Positions 18,401 to 25,907 are shown, numbered from the stretch's first letter. The stretch is DNA of 32,608 nucleotides from Kiritimatiellia bacterium (GCA_017962605.1 JAGCUY010000069.1:1-32608); one strand, 5' to 3'. The notes: a model not told the origin generated them from the letters alone. Numbers and translations: made by a program.

Positions 18401-18603
18401 TCGGCGCGCACACATTCGCGGCCTCGCCCTCAAGCGTGGATGGTTCCTCCGCCAACTTCGTGCGCGTCCAGGCGCTCCAGTCCAATGGCACCTGGATGGA
18501 AACCGCCAGGATTGAAGGCGGCAGCTACGACTACACGCCCGCCGCCGGCACGGTCCGCATCGAGTTCCGCAAGTCGAACCCATTTGTAATGGTCGTGCGG
18601 TAG
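15436..18603 (+). CDS. secreted protein with three LamG (concanavalin-like) repeats
   Basis: This 1055-residue exported protein has the signal peptide MNITHRIITATAALAAALVA, with AAGGAG 9 bp before the ATG. It consists of three repeats, each a LamG-like jelly roll followed by a beta module of about 80 residues. The LamG units lie at about 40-257, 375-609 and 724-960. They share L.LDG...(N)..AT.W.DLSG..RDA near the start and GTVKSVRLY(N/D)R.LTE.ELA.NR..D.ARFF at the end. Units 2 and 3 are the most alike. The beta modules end in VKITWQW, VRLTWLW and VRIEFRKSNPFVMVVR. No catalytic residues are evident. LamG domains usually bind glycans or proteins, so a surface glycan-binding or adhesive role is inferred. 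The divergent XylR-like regulator suggests sugar-dependent expression. Confidence 0.82.
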   Translation: MNITHRIITATAALAAALVAHPSIAGLRQWEPSDYIQDNLVLHYDGIRNAGLAAAHDGAATAWVDLSPSGNDATLVNGPGASGYWGATGFVFPGSSNLWIAAEQTSLSGDFTMQVACDTTASVMQGTCSWPNLIGGYGKGAAGAADELTIFYHKSNKRLSTKFLNTYLDQYLPSWNYKYATLIRSGSMGSLFDGTTPTLVSTSKTGAIGSRVMVGAGMDNNLAGAEGRLFTGTIYSVRIYNDALTGDELAWNRALDEARFHSAAVPESAVSAAFVPDAVIASSIAGAEGMEAAGCHMVDDGGHVFRAAPSATVSGTAYACTGCTIATWDASLGAYGAAETRDGVFAVAVAPGDKVKITWQWAAASSSLDAGYVTDGLALRLDGIDNAGVGVHDDAATVWKDISGNDRDAFLYGNADGTSHWTKDGFYFNFNAVFATTATFAFGTQYTFEVLLDAKRSDWWNDTTEKDILVSSAGIDGGAIYYKAANAILCHRSNTTTGSAWNAMPGFYQLATVKYLAALRNGSKTALITGTTYPNTEYDVSNGAPANFVTNAWLVGSKNTTIDPTTWLVGGRTTAPANTTKGTVKSVRLYNRLLTEAELARNREVDEARFFDVVPDSNAVIVASSIAGLEGREPSGIYFPDGWTFSAGTGTQSVRGIEWECAGYQLQTWDAATSTWGAQTTYESSSYTSPAVPFASVRLTWLWEPVSGVRTAADYALADYATGGVALHLDGLAHGNSATVWSDLSGHGRDATFARYTTLVNDWTTDGGAWTDDGFAFDSDGYFATDASFGIGRNYTMQILADWARKSENTHHETFLSPKDGIEWGSVWYKNGDGDKHIFHETDKLNGSSWNNRSGIVLPTTTTYLTALRDGLRSAIVTGTAYPTGSNTSGGTNVTKDWFEGNGTTDAVTPAQTWSVGGLSAQSNARNANPLTGTVKSVRLYDRMLTEDELAWNRSVDSARFFGALAATNVVVVANEFSGLATDTAYEVFGAHTFAASPSSVDGSSANFVRVQALQSNGTWMETARIEGGSYDYTPAAGTVRIEFRKSNPFVMVVR

Positions 18604-18629
18604 CGTGGCGCGGCGCTCGCCGCGCCACG
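18604..18629 (+). terminator. strong GC hairpin after the LamG protein gene
   Basis: A 12-bp perfect stem (CGTGGCGCGGCG paired with CGCCGCGCCACG) encloses only CT and begins at the base after the stop codon. No T-run follows. It could be a Rho-independent-like terminator, an mRNA 3' stabiliser or a palindromic repeat. Confidence 0.5.
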
Positions 18630-18695
18630 AATGACGACGCCCTGTGGGAGAATGAATGGCGGCGCAAGCGCCACAAAGACTATAGACGAACGCAG

Positions 18696-20378
18696 ATGCC
18701 CATGAAAACTCGCCTTTATGTACTGTGCGTTCTTCTTTCTCCAGCCTTCGTCATTGCTACCGAAGACGCCCTCGTCATCGAGCCAGCGCCCAAGGCGCTG
18801 GTCGTCATGGTGGACGGCCTCAGGGCCGATGCCGTGGCGAACGGCGACATGCCGCACGTCCGCTCGCTGATGGAAGGGACATGGCAGCCAGGCTATGGTT
18901 CTAAATGGTCGCTCGCGGGCAGCACGATCCGCGACGCCATGACCGAAAGCGCCCCGAACCATGTCGCCATCGCGACTGGTCTCACCGCCGCCCGCCACGG
19001 AATCCGCAGCAACGCCGACCTTCTCCATGGCCGCCACACCTACGGCGGCGTCGCCGCAAAGTCCACCCCCACCTGGCTCTCGCGCCTCGTCGCCGCACGG
19101 CCCGGGACGAAGCCGCTTTTCGTCTTCTCGTGGTATGGCGACCTGACGCTCTCGCCCGACTACAATGTCCCGTTCCTCTATGACCGCGACGAGGCCAACG
19201 CGGCCCATCTTGCCAACATCCTCTCGCGCCCGGACGCGCCGGACGCCGTGATGTGGTTCATCGACAAGCCCGACCATGCCGGCCACGGGCATGGCTTCCA
19301 GCCCTACTCCCCGGATTATCTTGCCGCCGTCGCTGACGCCGACTGCTGGATCGGGCGCGTTCTCGACGCCATTGCATCGCGCCCGACATTCGCCGGCGAG
19401 GATTGGCTGGTCCTTGTTGTCGCGGACCATGGCGGCTGGCGGCGCTACCACGGGCAAATGAACGCCCAGGCCTACACGATCCCCTTCATTGTCGCGTCGC
19501 GGGCGTACTCGGGCGCGTGTCAAATTGCCGGCCTCCCGCGCACCTGCGACGCAGCCCCGACCGCCCTTGCGCACTTCGGCGTGGATGTCGCCCCGATGGG
19601 GCTTGACGGGAAGGGAAATCTAGAAACGCTAGAAGGTCTAGAAGCGCTAGATTCGCTAGATTCGCTAGAAAACCTAGAAGCCCTTGGGAAAGCCAGACTC
19701 CCCACACCCCTCGCGCACTTCACATTTGATACGCTGGATTCTTCCGTCGAGTTGCACGGAGCGGCGCAACTCGTGCCCGAGGGCGGAGCGCGTGGCGGGT
19801 TCCTGCGCTGCGCCGTCTCCCCCGACGCACCCGGTTTTGCGCGGCTCGTCGGTACCGAGGCGCTTGCCTTCACCAATGGCGAGTTCACGGTCGCCTGCTG
19901 GGTGCGCACGAATGGCCCGCAGACAGGCGACCCGGTCGCCCTTTCCAACAAGGACTGGACCAGCGGCAGAAATCCGGGGATCGCGCTTGTCGCCTCGCGC
20001 GCCAACGACCTCTCCAAGACCGCAGGCTGCACGGACGAGGAACGCCACACAGGCGCCCCCGGCTTCGCCGTGAACCTCGGCCGCGCCGAGGGAGGGCGGC
20101 AGGATGTCGGCTCCTTCGACCCCGTGTCCGGCGAATGGATGTTCCTTGCCGCCACTTGTGGCGCGGACGGTGTCCTGCGCCTCTACCAGGGGCATCCCGA
20201 TGGCCAGCTCTACTTCATTTCCGACGACGCTTCCGGCGCCGTGCCTGTCTCCGGGCTGCCGTTCTTCGCCGGACAGGACGGCACCGGCCACTACCGCCAC
20301 CCGTTCGTCGGCGACATCGATGAAATCACCATCTGGGACCGCGAACTCACCATTGATGAAATCCGCTCGCTTCTTTGA
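18696..20378 (+). CDS. type I phosphodiesterase/nucleotide pyrophosphatase-like enzyme with LamG domain
   Basis: This 560-residue protein has an N-terminal signal (MPMKTRLYVLCVLLSPAFVIA); ATG 18702 is an equally possible start. The catalytic domain (about 32-305) is of the alkaline-phosphatase superfamily. Metal-site motifs are VDG (D40), DKPDHAGH (D190, H194, H197) and ADHGG (D244, H245), with the candidate nucleophile S85 in ESAPNH, where nucleotide pyrophosphatases have T-F-P-N-H. It should cleave phosphate mono- or diesters, or sulfate esters, outside the cytoplasm. A Leu/Glu-rich linker made of a 9-bp DNA repeat (residues 308-328) joins it to a LamG-like domain (about 335-560) ending ELTIDEIRSLL. 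The stop is a CTT-TGA context, and the tail of a relative is encoded just beyond it in the +1 frame. It lies 92 bp after the LamG protein gene and may share its transcript. Confidence 0.82.
   Translation: MPMKTRLYVLCVLLSPAFVIATEDALVIEPAPKALVVMVDGLRADAVANGDMPHVRSLMEGTWQPGYGSKWSLAGSTIRDAMTESAPNHVAIATGLTAARHGIRSNADLLHGRHTYGGVAAKSTPTWLSRLVAARPGTKPLFVFSWYGDLTLSPDYNVPFLYDRDEANAAHLANILSRPDAPDAVMWFIDKPDHAGHGHGFQPYSPDYLAAVADADCWIGRVLDAIASRPTFAGEDWLVLVVADHGGWRRYHGQMNAQAYTIPFIVASRAYSGACQIAGLPRTCDAAPTALAHFGVDVAPMGLDGKGNLETLEGLEALDSLDSLENLEALGKARLPTPLAHFTFDTLDSSVELHGAAQLVPEGGARGGFLRCAVSPDAPGFARLVGTEALAFTNGEFTVACWVRTNGPQTGDPVALSNKDWTSGRNPGIALVASRANDLSKTAGCTDEERHTGAPGFAVNLGRAEGGRQDVGSFDPVSGEWMFLAATCGADGVLRLYQGHPDGQLYFISDDASGAVPVSGLPFFAGQDGTGHYRHPFVGDIDEITIWDRELTIDEIRSLL
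19617..19679. repeat. 7 copies of a CTAG-centred 9-bp repeat within the phosphodiesterase gene
   Basis: CTAG occurs at 19620 and then every 9 bp through 19674. Units follow the pattern NNNCTAGA(A/T), read here as N-L-(E/D) triplets (LETLEGLEALDSL). The repeat forms the linker between the catalytic and LamG domains. The same period and core occur at 29835 in a DEAD-box gene in another frame. Confidence 0.85.
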
Positions 20379-20457
20379 GGGGAAGGCGAATGGCGCCGCC
20401 GGCACGGTCCGCATCGAGTTCCGCAAGTAAAACCCCTTCGTGATTGTTGTGCGATAA
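20377..20457 (+). pseudogene. relic of a LamG-protein C-terminus, +1 frame after the phosphodiesterase stop
   Basis: A 33-bp stretch (20395-20427) is identical to 18541-18573, the end of the three-LamG gene, and encodes GTVRIEFRK. It is followed by TAA and then the codons for NPFVIVVR and a second stop, matching NPFVMVVR at the end of the LamG protein. The frame is +1 relative to the phosphodiesterase, and the junction is CTT TGA. It is most simply a decayed or recombined C-terminus. Recoding at the stop is a less likely alternative. Confidence 0.7.
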
Positions 20458-20478
20458 AGGCAAGGCGGCGCGCTGGCG

Positions 20479-20499
20479 AATGTGGAAATGTGATATAAT
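20479..20499 (+). promoter_or_regulatory. -10 box of the first kinase gene preceded by two AATGTGG-type octamers
   Basis: TATAAT lies at 20494-20499, 18 bp before the start codon, so the leader would be only about 12 nt. No good -35 is seen. Octamers AATGTGGA and AATGTGAT directly abut it. The 15 bp at 20479-20493 equal the reverse complement of 14079-14093. Confidence 0.5.
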
Positions 20500-20517
20500 G
20501 ACCACTCATTTTTCGCC

Positions 20518-22356
20518 ATGCAGAGTTACACTTATTCCGTTTTCTCTATCGTCGCGATAGCGATCCATCTGATTTTAAACTTTAACTTGCTCATTGGCCG
20601 GGGCGTGGAAAACGTGCACGGGAAGCGCTATCGTGGCTTTCTGCTGGGCATTCTCGCCTATTATGTCACCGATGCCGCATGGGGCATCTTTGCGGGGCTT
20701 AGATGGCTGGACTTCCTGTATGTCGAGACCATATTCTTCTTCCTCTCCCTCGTGGCTTTCGTCTTCATGTGGGGCCGCTTTGTCACTGACTACCTCGACC
20801 TCGGCAGTAAGACGGGACGGGTTCTCTCCCGGTGCGGGTATGTGCTCCTGGCCATCAACATAGTGGGATTGGTTGCCAACCCCTTCACCAAAAACTTCTA
20901 CTACTTCGACGCCGACGGCCATTATCAGACGGGCTACGTGCGCGACTTGGCCTTCTTCCTTCTCATCGCCTACAATTACCTGATATCGGCCTTCGTGCTG
21001 GCGAAGGCTCTGGACAGCCACGATGCCCTTCGCAGGCGAAGCATGATGGTCTTCATGTTCAGCATCACCATGGCGGTGGCCCAGATCCTTCAAGTCATCT
21101 GGCCGCTCACGCCGTTCACCGCGCTCGGATGCCTTATCGGCAACTGCTTCTTCCACGTATTCGTAATACAGGACGAGCAGACGGCGAAGCACATGGCCGA
21201 GCTGGAAAAGGCGCTTGATCGCGCCCGCTCTGCGGAGAAGGCGCGTAGCTTGTTCTTCAGCATCGTGAGCCATGACATCCGCACGCCCCTCAACGCGATT
21301 CTCGGCTATTCCGAACTTCTCCAATTCGGCGTCAAGAGCGAGGCCGAGAAGGAGGAGGCGCTCAAGTCAATTCGCGCAAGCGGCACGACGCTTCTGGAAC
21401 TCGTGAACGACGTCCTCGACCTCGCGAAAATGGACTCTGGGAAGATGGTCTTCCAACCGGAGCCCGTGCTGCTGACCCAGCTGACCGACGAGGTGTTCTC
21501 ATCCTTCTGGAAGGCCACATCCGAAAAAGGGGTTAAACTCGTCAACCGCACGGATGGCGTGCCAACGGTCATGCTGGACGAGCACCGCTTCCGCCAGCTA
21601 CTCTTCAATCTGATTGGGAATGCCGTGAAGTTCACCAATCAGGGATCCATCACAGTTGCCGCGTCATACTCCGGGACGAACCTCGAAGTCTCCGTGTCCG
21701 ACACCGGCTGCGGCATCCCGCCCGACATGCTGACGCACGTCCTCGACCCGTTCGTCCAGGTCCAGGATCCGAGCCACTCGGCAGACCGGGCTACGGGGTC
21801 GGGGCTGGGGCTCTCCATCTGCAGAAGGCTAGTCGAGACGGTGGGCGGCGAACTCGTCGTCGAGAGCGAACTCGGAAAGGGTTCCACCTTCAAGGCCCGA
21901 CTCCCAGGCATCGAAACCAGCGGAGAGAAACCCAAACTGGCCGCCGAGCCGAAGCCGGCCGCCAAATTGAAGAATCTGCCGAAGCACGTGCTTGTCATTG
22001 ACGACTCGCCGGTAAACCGTTCTGTTTTGACGGCCTTGCTGAAGAAGGCGGGAGTAACCTCTATTGACCAAGCGTGCGACGGGCAGGAGGCTCTCGCGAA
22101 ACTTGATTCGGCGATCAAGGCGGGCAAGCCGCACGATTTGGTCTTCTCCGATTTCTGGATGCCGAACATGAACGGCCTCGAATTCATCGAGAAGCTTCGC
22201 GCCGATTCCCGCATCAAGGGCCTTTCCGTCTATGCGCTCACGGCCGACACGGAATATAAAAACGACAGGCGGTCCGACCTCTTCACAGGCATACTCCTCA
22301 AGCCGCTCACCTACGACAAGCTCGTCGGCGTGCTCGCCGCGATGAAATGGATTTGA
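20518..22356 (+). CDS. hybrid histidine kinase with seven-transmembrane sensor and receiver domain
   Basis: This 612-residue inner-membrane sensor has seven hydrophobic segments in residues 1-225, resembling 7TM-type kinase input regions that sense membrane or soluble signals. A short coiled coil (about 225-245) leads to the HisKA domain with FSIVSHDIRTPLNAI (phosphoacceptor H252). A HATPase_c domain follows with an N box (LFNLIGNAVKFTN), DTGCGIP and GSGLGLSI. A Lys/Pro linker joins a receiver domain (about 483-610) with acidic pair DD in VIDDSPVN, phosphoacceptor D545 in FSDFWMP, and a K in LLKPL. No DNA-binding output domain exists. No Shine-Dalgarno is evident before ATG 20518, consistent with the very short leader. 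The 3' end overlaps the next kinase gene by 10 bp. Confidence 0.9.
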   Translation: MQSYTYSVFSIVAIAIHLILNFNLLIGRGVENVHGKRYRGFLLGILAYYVTDAAWGIFAGLRWLDFLYVETIFFFLSLVAFVFMWGRFVTDYLDLGSKTGRVLSRCGYVLLAINIVGLVANPFTKNFYYFDADGHYQTGYVRDLAFFLLIAYNYLISAFVLAKALDSHDALRRRSMMVFMFSITMAVAQILQVIWPLTPFTALGCLIGNCFFHVFVIQDEQTAKHMAELEKALDRARSAEKARSLFFSIVSHDIRTPLNAILGYSELLQFGVKSEAEKEEALKSIRASGTTLLELVNDVLDLAKMDSGKMVFQPEPVLLTQLTDEVFSSFWKATSEKGVKLVNRTDGVPTVMLDEHRFRQLLFNLIGNAVKFTNQGSITVAASYSGTNLEVSVSDTGCGIPPDMLTHVLDPFVQVQDPSHSADRATGSGLGLSICRRLVETVGGELVVESELGKGSTFKARLPGIETSGEKPKLAAEPKPAAKLKNLPKHVLVIDDSPVNRSVLTALLKKAGVTSIDQACDGQEALAKLDSAIKAGKPHDLVFSDFWMPNMNGLEFIEKLRADSRIKGLSVYALTADTEYKNDRRSDLFTGILLKPLTYDKLVGVLAAMKWI

Positions 22357-25259
22357 AAATGAAGACCGACACCGCGAAAAGGACTTTTATTCTTCGACCT
22401 CTTTTGACAGCCGCGCTTTCCTGCATGGCGGCGGCGCTTCTTCTGCCCGGGCAGCTCTGGGCCTCTGGGAAAAGCCAGCGGAAGCCCGTTCGCGTGGGCT
22501 ACCAGGAGTTCAACAGGCAGATGATCGTGGACGAGGACAACAAGCCCGTTTCAGGCTACTCCTATGACTATATCCAGACGATCGCCACCTACGCCGGATG
22601 GGACTTGGAATTTGTCCCCGTTGACAGTTTCGCGGACAGCGTCAGGAAGCTCCTCGCTGGGGAGGTCGATATCATCTACGAAATCAGCTACACGGAGGAA
22701 CGCGCCAAGGAGATCCTCTTCCCCGACGAGCCCATGGGTTTAGAATACTACTACCTCTACTCATCGGAAAACAACACCTCCATCATCCCCGGTGACCATT
22801 CGTCCATGAACGGCAAGACCGTAGGCGTCACGAGCGGGACGATGCTGGCCGACCTCCTGAAGGAATGGTGCCAGAAGAAGAACGTGGAGTTCAAAATCGC
22901 CGAATACGAGGACATCCCGGTGAAGGAAGCCGACTTGCTCGCAGGGAAGATCGACCTCGACCTGGAACTCAGCATGCTGGCCAAGCACAATCTCTCCGCC
23001 GTGGAGAAGGTCGGCTCGTCCGCCTACTATCTGGTCGCCAACAAGGGCCGGCAGGATCTGATCGACGACATCAACTCCGCAATGGACAAAATCCTCGGCA
23101 ACGACCTCTACTATTTCTCCCGGCTTCAGGAAAAATACTTTTCCGACACCGTGCTGAGCCGCAACTTGACGGCCGAGGAAAGGGCATGGCTCGCGGAGCA
23201 CAAGGTGCTTCGCGTCGGCTTTTTCGACAACTACCTCCCCTTTTCCGCGAAGGACGAAGACGGCAAGCCTATCGGCGCGTGCATTGACGCGGTCAGGGAA
23301 ATCGTCAGGCAGTTGAAACAGGAAAGCAGCCTCAGGATCGAGTTTGTCTGCTACGACAACCAAGAGGGGGGGTACAAGGCGATCGAGTCAGGGGAAATCG
23401 ACATAATGCTGCCCGCCTACATCAGCAATTTGGTCAAGCAGGACTACCACCTAATCGGCGGCAACAGCTTTGCGACACTTGTCAGCGATCTCGCCTATCT
23501 CAACGACTACGGGGAAGGCAAGGACAAGCGCCTTGGCGTGAACAGGAGCAACCTGATGCAGTACTACTACTGCATGGACTCCTACCCGGAATCTGAAATC
23601 GTGTACTACGACGATATCGAAGCGTGCCTCGACGGGCTTCTGGACGGAACTTCGGACGGGACGTTCCTGAATGGCTTTAGATCCGACGCCCTGCTGAAGC
23701 CGGGCAAATACCATTCGCTCAGGACAGTGCGGGCCAGAAACGACTTCCAGCTCCGCATGGCCTTCGCGGAGGACGACATCGGACTGATGCTGCTGATGAA
23801 CCGCGGGCTGACGATGCTCGACCCCGACTTCATCAACAACGCGTCGTATTCGTATGTGGGGCGGATTTACTCCTTCTCCTTAAGGGACTACCTTCAAGAG
23901 CACATTTTGATGGTGACCATCCAGGCCGCCATTCTGGCCGCGATTTTGGTGGCCCTCGTCGGCTACCGGCTAAGCAACCGCAAGTTGACGGTAATCAACC
24001 GGGAACTCAAGGAGTATTCCGAAACCATCGAGAAGCAGCGGCGGCAGGAATCCGAACTGCGGCAGCAGCTCGAAAAGAAGCAGAACGAACTTGAGGACAC
24101 CTTGCAGATGGCGCAGGCCGCCAGCCGCGCCAAGACGACCTTCCTGAACAACATGTCCCACGACATTCGGACGCCCATGAACGCCATCATCGGGTTCACC
24201 GGCCTCGCGGCAAGCCACCTCGACGACAAGGAAAGCGTCCGCGAATACCTGGGGATCATCTCGCAGTCCTCGGAACACCTCCTCTCGCTCATCAACGACG
24301 TCCTGGAGATGAGCCGCATCGAATCCGGCAGGATGACCCAGCACGAGAACGTGGAGTCACTGTCTGAAATCCTCCTGGTGCTCCAGGATGTCGTCCAGGC
24401 GGAAGTCCAGGCCAAGCGGCACTCCTTCACAATCGACAAGGCGAATGTCAGGAACGACCTCGTCTATTGCGACAAGATGCGCCTCAACCAGGTGCTGCTC
24501 AACTTGGTCTCCAACGCCATCAAATACACGCCATCGGGCGGGACTATTTCCCTGCGCGTCGAGCAGAAGCCCTCCAACAAGCCGGGCCACGGCATCTACG
24601 AGTTCCGGTGCAGGGACAACGGCATCGGCATGAGCGAGGAGTTCGCCAAAACGGTATTCGACCCCTTCACGCGGGAGCAGAACTCCACGGTTTCGGGCAT
24701 TCAGGGGACTGGCCTCGGGATGACCATCACCAAGAACATCGTGGAGATGATGGGCGGCAGGATATCCGTCGCCTCCAAGCAGGGCGAAGGAACCGAATTC
24801 CTAGTCGTGGTGGACTTCAGGACGGCCAGGGAGGAGGTTCTCGACCAGATGGGCGAAGGAGCGGGGCAATTTTCATTAAAAGGAAAGAAAGTCCTGCTGG
24901 TTGACGACAACGCGCTCAACATCCAGGTCGGGGTGCTGCAACTCAAGGAAGAGGGCATGGTCGTCGAGACCGCCACCAACGGCCAGATAGCCGTTGACAT
25001 GATCCGGGAGAAGGGTGCCGGCGCATACGATTTCGTGCTGATGGACGTCATGATGCCGGTGATGGACGGATACAAGGCAACGGCCGCCATCAGGAAACTC
25101 CCCGGCGGAGACGGACTGAAGATCATCGCCTACTCCGCCAACGCCTTCGAGGAAGACAAGGAGGCGTCCATGAAGGCTGGTATGGACGGGCACATCGCGA
25201 AACCGCTGAAAGTCAACGAGCTTTTGAACGAGCTGGAGCGGCTCGTGATTGGAAATTAG
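22347..25259 (+). CDS. EvgS/BvgS-like hybrid histidine kinase with two solute-binding sensor domains
   Basis: This 970-residue protein begins at ATG 22347, overlapping the previous gene; an ATG at 22359, just after that gene's stop, is equally plausible. A signal segment (about 10-40) precedes two periplasmic SBP_bac_3-type Venus-flytrap domains (about 47-270 and 285-520; openings VRVGYQEFN and LRVGFFDNYLPFSA), as in BvgS and EvgS. One transmembrane helix (about 525-547) and a Gln/Glu-rich coiled coil follow. Next come HisKA with MSHDIRTPMNAI (H605), HATPase_c (LLNLVSNAIKYTP, DNGIGM, GTGLGMTI) and a receiver (VLLVDDN, D900 in LMDVMMP). Such sensors bind amino acids or other small solutes. No Hpt or output regulator lies nearby, so the phosphorelay partner must be elsewhere. 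Confidence 0.9.
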   Translation: MDLKMKTDTAKRTFILRPLLTAALSCMAAALLLPGQLWASGKSQRKPVRVGYQEFNRQMIVDEDNKPVSGYSYDYIQTIATYAGWDLEFVPVDSFADSVRKLLAGEVDIIYEISYTEERAKEILFPDEPMGLEYYYLYSSENNTSIIPGDHSSMNGKTVGVTSGTMLADLLKEWCQKKNVEFKIAEYEDIPVKEADLLAGKIDLDLELSMLAKHNLSAVEKVGSSAYYLVANKGRQDLIDDINSAMDKILGNDLYYFSRLQEKYFSDTVLSRNLTAEERAWLAEHKVLRVGFFDNYLPFSAKDEDGKPIGACIDAVREIVRQLKQESSLRIEFVCYDNQEGGYKAIESGEIDIMLPAYISNLVKQDYHLIGGNSFATLVSDLAYLNDYGEGKDKRLGVNRSNLMQYYYCMDSYPESEIVYYDDIEACLDGLLDGTSDGTFLNGFRSDALLKPGKYHSLRTVRARNDFQLRMAFAEDDIGLMLLMNRGLTMLDPDFINNASYSYVGRIYSFSLRDYLQEHILMVTIQAAILAAILVALVGYRLSNRKLTVINRELKEYSETIEKQRRQESELRQQLEKKQNELEDTLQMAQAASRAKTTFLNNMSHDIRTPMNAIIGFTGLAASHLDDKESVREYLGIISQSSEHLLSLINDVLEMSRIESGRMTQHENVESLSEILLVLQDVVQAEVQAKRHSFTIDKANVRNDLVYCDKMRLNQVLLNLVSNAIKYTPSGGTISLRVEQKPSNKPGHGIYEFRCRDNGIGMSEEFAKTVFDPFTREQNSTVSGIQGTGLGMTITKNIVEMMGGRISVASKQGEGTEFLVVVDFRTAREEVLDQMGEGAGQFSLKGKKVLLVDDNALNIQVGVLQLKEEGMVVETATNGQIAVDMIREKGAGAYDFVLMDVMMPVMDGYKATAAIRKLPGGDGLKIIAYSANAFEEDKEASMKAGMDGHIAKPLKVNELLNELERLVIGN

Positions 25260-25263
25260 AAAT

Positions 25264-25286
25264 GGCGCTTGACATGTGAAAGCGCC
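25264..25286. terminator. inverted repeat overlapping the -35 of the ribosomal operon
   Basis: GGCGCTT and AAGCGCC flank 9 nt and are followed by TTT, 5 bp after the kinase stop codon. The right end of the left arm supplies the TT of the TTGACA box. It may end the kinase transcript while overlapping the next promoter. Confidence 0.4.
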
Positions 25287-25297
25287 TTTGGTAGAAT
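25269..25297 (+). promoter_or_regulatory. strong sigma70-type promoter of the alpha ribosomal operon
   Basis: A perfect TTGACA (25269-25274), a 17-bp spacer and TAGAAT (25292-25297) lie 47 bp before rpmJ. This is the best promoter in the window and fits high expression of the ribosomal genes. The leader carries GGAG-type ribosome binding sequence (25332-25335). Confidence 0.85.
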
Positions 25298-25343
25298 AAT
25301 TACTCGCTTTTTTTGAAGAAGTAGGAGAGACGGAGGCACGTCT

Positions 25344-25457
25344 ATGAAGGTCAAAAGTTCAGTCAAGAGAATCTGCGAGCGCTGCCGTATCGTGCGGCGC
25401 AAGGGGATCGTCCGCGTGTGCTGCACGAACCCCCGCCACAAACAGCGTCAAGGTTAA
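25344..25457 (+). CDS. rpmJ: 50S ribosomal protein L36
   Basis: This 37-residue zinc-ribbon protein of the large subunit starts [20 protein letters not shown]. The zinc ligands are C11, C14, C27 and H32, the C-type (zinc-binding) form of L36, and the protein has the exact usual length for the family. GGAGG lies 7 bp upstream of ATG 25344. It is first in the operon, 12 bp before rpsM. In many bacteria secY, map and infA precede it; here two sensor kinases do, so the operon begins at rpmJ. Confidence 0.96.
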   Translation: MKVKSSVKRICERCRIVRRKGIVRVCCTNPRHKQRQG

Positions 25458-25469
25458 TGGAGAAAAAAG

Positions 25470-25871
25470 ATGCCAAGAATAGTTGGTGTTGATGTTCCCG
25501 GGAAGAAGCGCGTCGATTACGCGCTCCGCTATATCCACGGGATTGGCCCCGCGAGGGCGAGGGAGATTGTGGCTGGCTGCAACATTGACGCGGCCAAGCA
25601 CGCCGATGCGCTGACGGCCGACGAGCTTCGCGCCATCATCGCGTTCATCCAGGAACACTACCGCGTCGAGGGCGACCTCCGCCGCGAAGTGTCGCAGAAC
25701 ATCCGCCGTCTCATCAGCACGGGTTCCTACCGTGGCCAGCGCCACCGCAGGGGCCTGCCTGTCCGCGGCCAGCGCACCCGCACCAACGCCCGCACCCGCA
25801 AGGGCGCGAAGAAGACCGTCAGCGCCGTCCGCGACAAGGAAGAGCGCAAGGCGATGAAGGCTGGCGCCTAG
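25470..25871 (+). CDS. rpsM: 30S ribosomal protein S13
   Basis: This 133-residue S13 binds the head of 16S rRNA and contacts tRNA and the large subunit. It shows the N-terminal [25 protein letters not shown], the helix-two-turn-helix region, and the conserved [19 protein letters not shown] near the C-terminus. GGAGA lies just upstream of ATG 25470. The C-terminal tail ([20 protein letters not shown]) is slightly longer than usual. The order rpmJ-rpsM-rpsK-rpsD-rpoA-rplQ is the classical alpha operon. Confidence 0.98.
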   Translation: MPRIVGVDVPGKKRVDYALRYIHGIGPARAREIVAGCNIDAAKHADALTADELRAIIAFIQEHYRVEGDLRREVSQNIRRLISTGSYRGQRHRRGLPVRGQRTRTNARTRKGAKKTVSAVRDKEERKAMKAGA

Positions 25872-25907
25872 TAGCGCCGCCACCTCCACCACGCCAGGAG
25901 CAATCAA

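Noticed and set aside
19617..19679. Transposon terminal repeats or XbaI-like cloning scar
   Set aside because: The CTAG copies are phased at exactly 9 bp and are in frame within an intact protein. An assembly or cloning artefact would not give two phased arrays in different genes.
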